This document shows positions 57,270-64,000 of a stretch of 64,000 nucleotides of DNA, piece after piece. Every line of letters begins with the position of its first letter. Positions within the stretch are counted from its first letter, which is position 1. The notes under the pieces are model-generated. The model was not told where the DNA came from. It worked only from the letters and a program-made list of their open reading frames with translations, and made no database searches. Source of the DNA: Mixta gaviniae (GTDB lineage Bacteria > Pseudomonadota > Gammaproteobacteria > Enterobacterales > Enterobacteriaceae). A program made the translations under genes and the position numbers. The stretch is taken from contig NZ_CP026377.1 in NCBI RefSeq assembly GCF_002953195.1, forward strand, positions 2,976,001 to 3,040,000, written 5' to 3'.

Positions 57270-58916
57270 TTAACGCCCGGTATCGGTGCGTTGCACCGCA
57301 TCCAGCGTCGCTTTCTCCCGTTCGCTGCCGGTCAGCTCATGCAGCTGTCCGTCACGCATCTCCAGCAGCCGGTCGGCATGGGTAAAGTAGTGATCGTCAT
57401 GACTGATGGCGAACACCGTTTTGCCGCTCTGCTGCAGCCACGGCAGCAGCTCGCGGTAAAATATGCGGCGGAAATGGGGATCCTGATCGGCCGCCCATTC
57501 ATCCAGCAGCAGAATATCGCGCTGCTCTGCCGCCGCCAGCAGCAACGCCAGCCGCTTGCTCTGCCCTTTTGACAGCTGCAGATTCAGCACCCGGTTGCCC
57601 TCCAGCTTCAGTTTATCCTGCATTTTCAGCCTCTCCAGCCACTGCTGCACCAGCGCCGGATCGGCCGGCAGCGCGCCGGGGCCGATAAGGCGATCGAACA
57701 GATGCACGTCGGTAAACACGGCGGAGAACAGCTGGCGGTAGCGTTCGCTATCGCGCATCTCCTCGCCATCCACCAGCAGGGTGCCGGAAACCGGCGGATA
57801 GAGGCCGGTCAGCAGCATCGCCAGCGTCGATTTGCCGCTGCCGTTGCCGCCAATCAGAAACACCAGCTCGCCGCGCTTCAAGGTCAGGTTAATCGGACCG
57901 ACGCGAAAGCCGTTTTCGCCGTAGTGGAAGACCACCTCGCGCAGCTCCAGCGTCTGCCAGTCGCTAACTGGCGACAGCGGCGCGAAATGCTCGCGCCACT
58001 CCGCCAGCTGAAAAGCGCGCAGCTTATTAAAGGCAACCTGCGCGCTCAGCAGCGTCGGCAGCGCGCCTACCGCCTGCAGCAGCGGCGTGCGCAGAAACAG
58101 CAGCGTCAGGGAATAGGTAGCGGCCACCGCGGTATCCGCCCAGCCAAGGCCGTTGGCCATAAAGAACACCATGCCGATCGCGCCCAGCATCATAATGTTC
58201 GACCAGTTCACCGCGCTGAGATGATAGGTATCGGCGCGCACGATATGGTGCCGGTAGGTGTTGGCATCTTCCTGATAAACAGTGTCGTAAATCAGCTGCG
58301 CGCGCTCGCGGTTGAGTGCCAGCTCTTTGCGCCCGTCGATCACTGTCTGATAATCGGCGTAGAGGCGGTCTTCCGTTTCGCGCAGCGTCGCCATATGGCG
58401 ATAGACGCGCGATACCAGCAGCCAGCCGCCGATAATGGTCACGGCGACCCAAATCGCCGTTATCGTCAACATGCGCGGCGACAGCCAGGCGAGATAGGCC
58501 GCTGAGCCGATAGTCAGGATAATGCCCTGAATCAGCTCCGGCAGACGCACAAAGGCGATGGTGATATTGCGCACGTCGCTGGTCAGGCCCGCCAGCAGCT
58601 GGGCGCTGCCGATCTGCTCGATACGCTGAATGTGGGTGTCGAGGATGCGCTTAATAAACTGGCCGCGCAGCCGCCAGACAAAATGGTGGCCCAGCAGCGT
58701 CAGCGCCAGCTGCGATGCCAGCGTGACCGCCATCAGCAGCAGCAGCAGGCCGAGAAACTGCGGCAGCACCGTCATTGAGGCGTTGACGCTGGCGATCAGC
58801 TCATGGTTAATCCAGGCGATCATTCCGATGCCGAGCGCCGCGCTCAGCAAATTTAGTACGATAACGGCGATAAACGGCCAACGGTACTGTTTATAAACGA
58901 CTGACAGCAACTCCAT
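57270..58916 (-). CDS. yojI: ABC exporter YojI (microcin J25 efflux type)
   Basis: A 548-residue half-exporter: an N-terminal six-helix membrane domain and a C-terminal ATPase domain, matching E. coli YojI, which exports the lasso peptide microcin J25 and cysteine. Walker A is [14 protein letters not shown] near residue 360, the signature is [14 protein letters not shown] (LSKGQ rather than LSGGQ), and Walker B is [13 protein letters not shown]. It is of the SyrD/PvdE-like cyclic peptide exporter type. Confidence 0.93.
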   Translation of the reverse strand: MELLSVVYKQYRWPFIAVIVLNLLSAALGIGMIAWINHELIASVNASMTVLPQFLGLLLLLMAVTLASQLALTLLGHHFVWRLRGQFIKRILDTHIQRIEQIGSAQLLAGLTSDVRNITIAFVRLPELIQGIILTIGSAAYLAWLSPRMLTITAIWVAVTIIGGWLLVSRVYRHMATLRETEDRLYADYQTVIDGRKELALNRERAQLIYDTVYQEDANTYRHHIVRADTYHLSAVNWSNIMMLGAIGMVFFMANGLGWADTAVAATYSLTLLFLRTPLLQAVGALPTLLSAQVAFNKLRAFQLAEWREHFAPLSPVSDWQTLELREVVFHYGENGFRVGPINLTLKRGELVFLIGGNGSGKSTLAMLLTGLYPPVSGTLLVDGEEMRDSERYRQLFSAVFTDVHLFDRLIGPGALPADPALVQQWLERLKMQDKLKLEGNRVLNLQLSKGQSKRLALLLAAAEQRDILLLDEWAADQDPHFRRIFYRELLPWLQQSGKTVFAISHDDHYFTHADRLLEMRDGQLHELTGSEREKATLDAVQRTDTGR

Positions 58917-59024
58917 AACTGCATCCTGATAAGAGCCAAAGCAGCCTGCAGTTTAATGAGAAGCCAAACGATAGCAATAACAATTCTCAACTGGCCCGAC
59001 TGGCGCCGGCGCTGATGCGTAGGA

Positions 59025-59666
59025 TCAGCGCGCGCGGCGAAAAGTCAGGTTGTAGCGATATGCGCCCGCCAGCGGATGCACGCCCGGCTTCACCGGCAGT
59101 ATCCCATGAAAGCGCAGCCGCGACGGGCCGCCCCACACCACCACATCGCCATGTTCAAGCAGCACGCGCTGCACGGCGTCGCCACGCTCGAAGCCGCCGA
59201 ACTGAAACACCGCCGGCAGACCGAGGGAAACGGAGACGATCGGCTGGCGCAGATCCTTCTCATCCTTATCCTGATGCAGCGACAGCTTTGCGCCCGGCTC
59301 ATAGCGGTTGATCAGGCAGGCGTCGGGCTGAAAATGGCTGAAGCCCGCCTCCTGCGCCGCCACCAGCGCGAGGGCGCGAAAGGGTTCCGGCATCGGCGGC
59401 CAGCGGCGGCCGGTCAGGGTATCCTCGCCGCTATACTGATAACCGCGCGTATCGCTGGACCAGCCGAGATCGCCGCAGTTGGTCATCGCCACCGACATGC
59501 GATGGCCGCCCGGCGTTATCAGGTGCTGAAAAGGGTTCTGCTGCGCCAGCTGGTCGATAAGCGCCAGCAGCATTTCCCCCTGTTCGCGGGCGCGGCGGCG
59601 CAATATAACCGCCCCTTCTGCCAGCGGCTCGGACCAGGGCGCTTCGTCGCTAAAGAGATCTAACAT
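59025..59666 (-). CDS. alkB: DNA oxidative demethylase AlkB
   Basis: A 213-residue Fe(II)/2-oxoglutarate dioxygenase that removes 1-methyladenine and 3-methylcytosine from DNA and RNA. Iron ligands are His131 and Asp133 (LHQDKDEKD) and His187 (RFHGILP); 2-oxoglutarate is bound by Arg204 in YRYNLTFRR and nearby residues. In E. coli alkB follows ada in one operon. Here ada is missing, and the gene stands 36 bases from apbE's end on the same strand, so its adaptive-response control by Ada is absent or elsewhere. Confidence 0.95.
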   Translation of the reverse strand: MLDLFSDEAPWSEPLAEGAVILRRRAREQGEMLLALIDQLAQQNPFQHLITPGGHRMSVAMTNCGDLGWSSDTRGYQYSGEDTLTGRRWPPMPEPFRALALVAAQEAGFSHFQPDACLINRYEPGAKLSLHQDKDEKDLRQPIVSVSLGLPAVFQFGGFERGDAVQRVLLEHGDVVVWGGPSRLRFHGILPVKPGVHPLAGAYRYNLTFRRAR

Positions 59667-59702
59667 GGCCGCTCCCGTGATTGGCGTGTATATAGCCGCA
59701 TG

Positions 59703-60752
59703 CTAGCGGGCGTCCGGGGCCTGCTGCAACAGAAATGCGCGGAACTGCGGCGACATCCAGCTGCTGAAACCCTGCTTTTCTTTAGTAATCAGGTAGACCG
59801 CCAGATGCTCGCGCAACGCCAGCGCCTGCGCTTTTTCGCTGCCCAGCACCATCAGACCGGTATCCCAGCCATCCGCCTCCAGCGCGGTGGTGGCGATCAC
59901 CGTGGCGGAGACCAGCCGATGCTCGATCGGCTGGCCAGTCTGGGGATTAATGACGTGCGAAATGCGTCTGCCGTCCAGTTCATAATAGTTGCGGTAGCTG
60001 CCAGAGGTGCTGATGCCGTGCCCCTGCAGATCGACCAGCGCCTGCGCGGCGTTCTCCCGATCGGTCGGTTTCTGGATCGCCACCCGCCAGGGGCTGCCGG
60101 CGGGGTTATGTCCCCGGCTCAGCACCGCGCCGCCCACCGATACCAGATAATTAGCGATCCCCTCTTCTTCCATCAGCCGCGCCAGATGATCGGTGGCGAA
60201 GCCTTCTCCCATGGTGGAGAGATCGACATAGAGGTCCGGCAGATCTTTCTGTAGCCAGGCGCCGTCGGCGCGCTCGGTCACCTGCAGATGGCGCAGGCCG
60301 GTGAGCGCCTTCGCAGCGGCGATATCCGTCTGCGATGGCGTATGGGGCGGCTGCTGATCCGGGCCGAAGCCCCAAAGGTTCACCAGCGGGCCGACGGTAA
60401 TGTCCATCGCGCCGTCGGTCAGCCTGCCGATGCGCAGCGCCACGGTAATGATATCCGCCATATTGCTGCTGATCGGATAAGGCTGCATCGTGCGATCCTG
60501 ATTAAAGCGCGATAGCGCCGAATCTTTTTTCCAGGTGGAGAGTTCATGATCGTCCGCATCCAGCCGCTGCTGAATCTTTTCCCGCAGCCCCGCCGCCTGT
60601 GCCGCAGGCACACCCGCCAGGCTGACGCGCCACTGGGTGCCCATGGTTTTGCCTTCCAGCACGATCCCGGCGTCGGCCTCTTCTTTCTGTTGCTCGCAGC
60701 CTGCCGCCAGCCATCCCAGCAGCAGTACCGCCGCCAGCGATACGTTCTTCAT
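59703..60752 (-). CDS. apbE: FAD:protein FMN transferase ApbE
   Basis: A 349-residue lipoprotein that attaches FMN to target proteins such as NqrB/NqrC and RnfG in the periplasm. The lipobox is LAAGC with Cys19. Family motifs are EGKTMGTQWRVSL, SDGAMD-type (GRLTDGAMDITVGPLVNLWG), DLSTMGEGFATDHLA, and HVINPQTGQP. ATG 60752 follows GAGAGAG, and 56 open codons before it are ignored. It is followed by alkB. Confidence 0.93.
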   Translation of the reverse strand: MKNVSLAAVLLLGWLAAGCEQQKEEADAGIVLEGKTMGTQWRVSLAGVPAAQAAGLREKIQQRLDADDHELSTWKKDSALSRFNQDRTMQPYPISSNMADIITVALRIGRLTDGAMDITVGPLVNLWGFGPDQQPPHTPSQTDIAAAKALTGLRHLQVTERADGAWLQKDLPDLYVDLSTMGEGFATDHLARLMEEEGIANYLVSVGGAVLSRGHNPAGSPWRVAIQKPTDRENAAQALVDLQGHGISTSGSYRNYYELDGRRISHVINPQTGQPIEHRLVSATVIATTALEADGWDTGLMVLGSEKAQALALREHLAVYLITKEKQGFSSWMSPQFRAFLLQQAPDAR

Positions 60753-60914
60753 CTCTCTCGCCTTTATGTGTCGTTTTGTTAATCCGCGCTGCAAAGCATA
60801 ACCTGTGTAAAGTCTCTTCTGTTTGCTTGCAGAGCCTGCCGCAGCTCGCCAGACTGGGGGCTGAAACCGGCGTCTCAGGGCGTTTAAATTGTAACCCGCA
60901 GCCAGGAGTGCCTG

Positions 60915-61025
60915 ATGCAAAACCTTATACTGCTGCTGATGTTGACCGCATTAGCGCTTTTTTCCGCCGTGAAGTACTACCGCACCGCGCGCGTCCGCGC
61001 TTTCCAGCGCCCGCGCCGCCGCTAA
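60915..61025 (+). CDS. 36-residue putative small membrane protein
   Basis: A short frame with ATG 60915, AGGAG seven bases upstream and TAA at 61023-61025. The first 20 residues are a membrane helix (QNLILLLMLTALALFSAVKY), followed by a strongly basic tail (RTARVRAFQRPRRR). Small proteins of this make-up are common in enterobacteria. There is no recognised homologue, and its position divergent from apbE is the only context. Confidence 0.5.
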   Translation: MQNLILLLMLTALALFSAVKYYRTARVRAFQRPRRR

Positions 61026-61178
61026 CCCTGGCCGCTGCACCGCGGCGGCCTATTCTGCACCATCTTCGCCCGCCTCATGTTAACAAACGTGCCTAAACGC
61101 CGCGTTAACCCGTGCTAAAACCTGGCACAGGACGTGCTTGATCCCCTCTGTTCTCTTTTTATCGTAGCGGGAGTCACC

Positions 61179-61457
61179 ATGCGTAACGTACAACCGGATG
61201 ACCTGGTGAGCGGATTGACCAGGCTGCTGACCTGCTGCAGCTTTACGCTGGGCGGAACGGCGTTTGAGGGGATGTGGGGTGTGGCGCTGGAGCAGCGCGA
61301 GGCGACACTGCCGCAGCAGGGCTCGCTGTTCAGCGCGCAGGCTGGGACGACACTGCCGCCGCAGCAGGGCTCACTGCTCAACGCGCAGGCTGAGGCGGCC
61401 GCCCCGGGGCAAAATACGCTGAGCGCGCAGGCCGGGGCGACAGCCCGACGCGTATAA
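61179..61457 (+). CDS. Repeat-containing small ORF, uncertain
   Basis: A 92-residue frame with GGGAG shortly before ATG 61179. The first 50 residues look protein-like (RNVQPDDLVSGLTRLLTCCS). The rest is three imperfect repeats of about 48 bases (QQGSLFSAQ, QQGSLLNAQ, NTLSAQ). It could be a real gene with a repeat tail or random frame over a repeat. A minus-strand frame also exists there. Confidence 0.3.
   Translation: MRNVQPDDLVSGLTRLLTCCSFTLGGTAFEGMWGVALEQREATLPQQGSLFSAQAGTTLPPQQGSLLNAQAEAAAPGQNTLSAQAGATARRV
61314..61445. repeat. 48-base imperfect repeat
   Basis: CAGCAGGGCTC starts at 61314 and again at 61362. The following parts (CTGTTCAGCGCGCAGGCT, CTGCTCAACGCGCAGGCT, and CTGAGCGCGCAGGCC from 61419) match closely. 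The third copy is incomplete. Confidence 0.8.
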
Positions 61458-61482
61458 AAAAGGCGACGCTGAGCGTCGCCTT
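61456..61482 (-). terminator. Rho-independent terminator for ompC
   Basis: AAGGCGACGC (61460-61469) pairs with GCGTCGCCTT (61473-61482), loop of three. On the minus strand a T run follows. Confidence 0.9.
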
Positions 61483-61499
61483 GTCGTCAAAGGGCTACA

Positions 61500-62606
61500 T
61501 CAGAACTGGTAAACCAGGCCCAGAGCCACTACGTCGTCGGTGTTGATGCCGGCGGCGTCGGTAAACGCGTTGTCGTCCAGCAGGTTGATCTGATAATCAA
61601 CATAGGTAGACATGTTTTTGTTGAAGTAGTAAGTCGCGCCTACGTCGATATATTTTTTCAGGTTCTGCTTGCCCCAGCCCTGGATATCGGTGCCGCGGGA
61701 AGAGACGTACGCCAGAGACGGACGCAGACCGAAGTCGAACTGATACTGCGCAACCAGCTCCCAGTTATCCGCTTTATCGGCAAAGCCGTACGCGGTCGGA
61801 TGCTCGTCGTCGCCAAAGCGCGTCGCGTTATAGGAACGGGTGTACATCGCCGCCAGGTAGATGTTGTTGGCGTCATATTTCAGGCCGCCGGTGTAGGCTT
61901 CCGCTTTGTCGCCGTTGCCCAGGATAGCGCCGCTGTTCTGGGTGTTGGTGCGATCAGACTGGAACATCGCCGCGCCGAGGCCCAGGCCATTGCCCAGATC
62001 GTAAGTGGTGCTGAGGCCCCAGCCGTCGCCGTTCTGGCCGGTCGCTTTACGGCTGCCCGCTTCTTCCGGGTTGCTGTCGTTTTTGCCCTGGTACTGCACG
62101 GCGAAGTTCCAGCCGTCCACCAGACCGAAGAAGTTGTTGTTACGGTAGGTCGCTACGCCGTTGGCGCGCTGGAACATGAAGTTATCCGCGCCATAGGTAT
62201 CGCCGCCGAACTCCGGCAGCACGTCGGTCCATGCGCCGATATCGTAAGCCACGCCGTAGTTACGACCGTAGTCGAAAGAACCGGCATCGCCGAATTTCAG
62301 GCCAGCAAAGCCGACGCGGGTGTAAGAATCTTTGGTGCCTTCAGACTCGGCGTGGTTCAGCGCAACCTGATATTCCCACTGGCCGTAGCCGGTCAGCTGT
62401 TCAGAAATCTGGGTTTCGCCTTTAAAGCCGAAACGCACGTAAGAGTTATCGCCGTCGCTGCCGTCGTCGTCAGAGAAATAGTGCAGACCGTCCACTTTGC
62501 CGAACAGGTCAAGTTTGTTGCCGTCTTTATTATAGATCTCAGCTGCGCCCGCGGAGCCTGCTACCAACAGCGCCGGGACCATCAGGGAGAGAATGCGACG
62601 TTTCAT
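61500..62606 (-). CDS. ompC: Outer-membrane porin OmpC
   Basis: A 368-residue trimeric general porin matching E. coli OmpC. The signal peptide is [21 protein letters not shown], mature from [17 protein letters not shown]. The loop 3 constriction [13 protein letters not shown] is conserved, and the barrel ends with the typical Phe (VALGLVYQF). Loops such as that around DDEHPTAYG differ from E. coli, as expected under phage and immune selection. It has the OmpR-controlled promoter and the divergent micF gene in the same layout as E. coli. Confidence 0.95.
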   Translation of the reverse strand: MKRRILSLMVPALLVAGSAGAAEIYNKDGNKLDLFGKVDGLHYFSDDDGSDGDNSYVRFGFKGETQISEQLTGYGQWEYQVALNHAESEGTKDSYTRVGFAGLKFGDAGSFDYGRNYGVAYDIGAWTDVLPEFGGDTYGADNFMFQRANGVATYRNNNFFGLVDGWNFAVQYQGKNDSNPEEAGSRKATGQNGDGWGLSTTYDLGNGLGLGAAMFQSDRTNTQNSGAILGNGDKAEAYTGGLKYDANNIYLAAMYTRSYNATRFGDDEHPTAYGFADKADNWELVAQYQFDFGLRPSLAYVSSRGTDIQGWGKQNLKKYIDVGATYYFNKNMSTYVDYQINLLDDNAFTDAAGINTDDVVALGLVYQF

Positions 62607-62716
62607 TTTTGTTACCCTCTGGTTAAATGCCTTTTAAGTGCCACTGCGTGCCGAATGTCTAATTTTCAGTCGGCATCTCATTGTTCAGTCGCCAGGGGTA
62701 ATAATCCATCACGAAA

Positions 62717-62777
62717 ATGCTACTAAATTTCCAAAACTGTTTCGTTATATTTTTTTAATGCAGAAAAATGTAAATAA
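62717..62777 (-). promoter_or_regulatory. ompC promoter with OmpR-type boxes
   Basis: The minus strand reads TTTACATTTTTCTGCATT and then ACGAAACAGTTTTGGAAATT before a -10 (TAGCAT, 62722 to 62717). This resembles the OmpR boxes and poor -35 of E. coli ompC. The upstream box extends to about 62777. It is assigned by resemblance to the E. coli promoter. Confidence 0.65.
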
Positions 62778-62929
62778 CGGGGAACTTTTAAACAGCACAT
62801 AGCGTTAAAAATTACCGCACGTATTGATAAGAAATATCTGTAATTATAGATATCAGGGGGTTAAACAATGCCGCAGGTTAAGCACTGAATGATAAAAATA
62901 TTCTTCGTTCAGGTTATAAAATAGATCCC

Positions 62930-63024
62930 GCTATCATCATTTTATTTGATTATTACCTTCATTCACCCCGAATGAGCTGTTTTACCCTTATTTTCAGCCG
63001 GACATTGATTGTCCGGCTTTTTTT
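62930..63024 (+). ncRNA. micF: MicF antisense regulatory RNA
   Basis: A 95-base gene divergent from ompC. It begins GCTATCATCATTTTATTTGA, nearly the E. coli MicF seed that pairs with the ompF ribosome site, and ends with the terminator hairpin GCCGGACATTGATTGTCCGGC (arms about 62997-63017) and a T run. A -10 (TATAAA) lies just before it. MicF blocks translation of ompF mRNA. The position next to ompC and the 5' sequence make this call firm. Confidence 0.88.
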
Positions 63025-63068
63025 ATTTCCCGCCAGTTTGTCATTTTCTGTAAAGTTAATCACCTGAA

Positions 63069-64000
63069 TTAACGTTCACGCATCGCCTCTTTGACCTTAT
63101 TCAGCGGCTTAATCAAATAATCCATCACCGATTTCTGACCGGTTTTAATTTCCACATTGGCTACCATGCCTGGCACAATGGGGAATTTACGTCCGGCGCG
63201 GTTAACCAGCTCCGCTTTTTGCGTACGTACGTAGACGCGGTAATAATATTGATCGCGCTTCACCTCATCCTGCAGCGTATCAGGTGATACCGTTTCCACT
63301 TCACCCGACAGATCGCCATAGATAGAGGAGTCGTAGGCGGTCACCTTCACCACCGCCGGCAGGCCGGGACGGATATAGGCGATATCGCGCGGGTTGATGC
63401 GCGTCTCAATCAGCAGCTGATCTTCCAGCGGCACAATTTCCATCAGCTTGCCGCCCGGCTGCAGTACGCCGCCCACCGTGGTGACCTGAATATCCTTAAC
63501 GATACCGCGCACCGGCGAGTAGAGCGTAGCGCGCGTCAGCTGATCCTCTTTGCCGGTCAGCACCTGTAGCTGCGCATCCAGCTCGGCGTTGTTTTTCACC
63601 TGCTCTTCGCGCGCGCGCACCGCGTATTCATTGCGCGCCTCATCGATTTTGCCGCGCAGCTCGCTGACCTGACGGCGCAGGCGGATCACCTCCACCTCCC
63701 CCGCCGCGCCCTTCGCTACCAGCGGCTCGGTCATGCGCAGCTCATCCTGCACCAGCTTCAGCGACTGCTGCAGATTGCTGACGGTTTCCAGCAGGTTGCG
63801 CCGCCGCGACTCATACAGCTGAGTTTCGCGCGCCACCAGCTCCGGCTCCTGCAGGGTGTCGGCGCTGAACTGCAACGGCGCGCCGGTCAGTTCGGCGCGC
63901 AGACGCTCCGCCGAGGCGCGCAGGGTGCGTACTTTCGCCTGCGCCTCGCCAAAGTTGGACTGGAAGCGAGTCGGATCGAGACGCGCCAGGATCTGTCCTT
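63069..64000 (-). CDS. Type I secretion membrane fusion protein, HlyD family (partial)
   Basis: The C-terminal 310 codons of a HlyD-family adaptor; the start lies beyond the right edge. Visible are part of the first barrel-sandwich half (ILARLDPTRFQSNFGEAQAK), a long coiled-coil hairpin (about residues with ETQLYESRRRNLLETVSNLQ), the second half (GIVKDIQVTTVGGVLQPGGK), a beta-barrel domain, and the closing VPGMVANVEIKTGQKSVMDY-LIKPL typical of type I secretion adaptors such as LapC and HlyD. Partners (ABC protein, TolC-like protein, substrate) should lie upstream, outside the window. Stop TAA is at 63069. Confidence 0.88.
   Translation of the reverse strand, partial: GQILARLDPTRFQSNFGEAQAKVRTLRASAERLRAELTGAPLQFSADTLQEPELVARETQLYESRRRNLLETVSNLQQSLKLVQDELRMTEPLVAKGAAGEVEVIRLRRQVSELRGKIDEARNEYAVRAREEQVKNNAELDAQLQVLTGKEDQLTRATLYSPVRGIVKDIQVTTVGGVLQPGGKLMEIVPLEDQLLIETRINPRDIAYIRPGLPAVVKVTAYDSSIYGDLSGEVETVSPDTLQDEVKRDQYYYRVYVRTQKAELVNRAGRKFPIVPGMVANVEIKTGQKSVMDYLIKPLNKVKEAMRER

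Noticed and set aside
61115..61381. Minus-strand frame opposite the 48-base repeats
   Set aside because: Cys/Ser-rich composition comes from the GC-rich repeat; there is no start support.

Overview
The window is a chromosomal segment of an enterobacterium. It follows the Escherichia coli order galS-yeiB-folE ... cirA-lysP-yeiE-yeiH-nfo ... fruA-fruK-fruB ... yeiW-yeiP-yeiR-lpxT-mepS-pdeN-yejABEF-yejG-bcr-rsuA-radD-rplY-yejK-yejL-yejM-tRNA-Pro, then (after a break) yojI-alkB-apbE-ompC-micF. Protein similarity to E. coli is high in the core genes. The GC-rich codon use, the missing genes (setB, ada, and the narP-ccm-nap block normally found near here) and the extra genes suggest a member of Erwiniaceae such as Pantoea, Mixta or Erwinia. 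The genus is inference only.

Region by region. Positions 1-5600: a Gal/CRP-controlled divider that probably drives an off-window mgl operon, then galS, yeiB, folE, an MFS exporter and a divergent LysR regulator. 5602-7581: the glutathione-dependent formaldehyde pathway (frmA, fghA) directly behind that LysR gene. 7657-11840: an iron block, with the catecholate receptor CirA and a FecCD/FecE-like permease-ATPase pair behind a Fur-box promoter. 11922-18419: lysP, yeiE, a YkvA protein, yeiH, nfo and an unrecognised large exported protein. 18523-22415: the fruBKA operon under two Cra operators. 22451-23478: a repeat-rich stretch standing where E. coli has setB, followed by yeiW. 23479-43147: conserved yei/yej genes for translation (EF-P-like YeiP, ribosomal protein L25, pseudouridine synthase RsuA), the envelope (LpxT, MepS, YejM), peptide uptake (YejABEF), DNA repair (RadD) and the proL-type tRNA-Pro(GGG).

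From 43148 to about 57200 lies an accessory region behind the tRNA. It holds a frameshifted phage antirepressor, an AT-rich two-gene unit resembling a toxin and its membrane immunity protein, a Cd/Pb/Zn efflux ATPase with its divergent MerR regulator, a hexapeptide acyltransferase, a TetR-EamA exporter pair, a LysR-controlled operon of small enzymes, DUF2000 and AraC genes, an exported ClpP-like protein, a RES-Xre toxin-antitoxin system and an AT-rich family 9 glycosyltransferase. Core genes resume with yojI, alkB, apbE, ompC and the antisense small RNA MicF. The window ends inside a type I secretion membrane fusion protein (HlyD family) where E. coli has rcsDB.

The strongest unusual signals are a 120-base CAGY tetranucleotide tract at the missing setB locus, the 44225-45047 toxin/immunity-like pair, several families of short intergenic tandem repeats, and long poly-A runs near the start of the glycosyltransferase gene.
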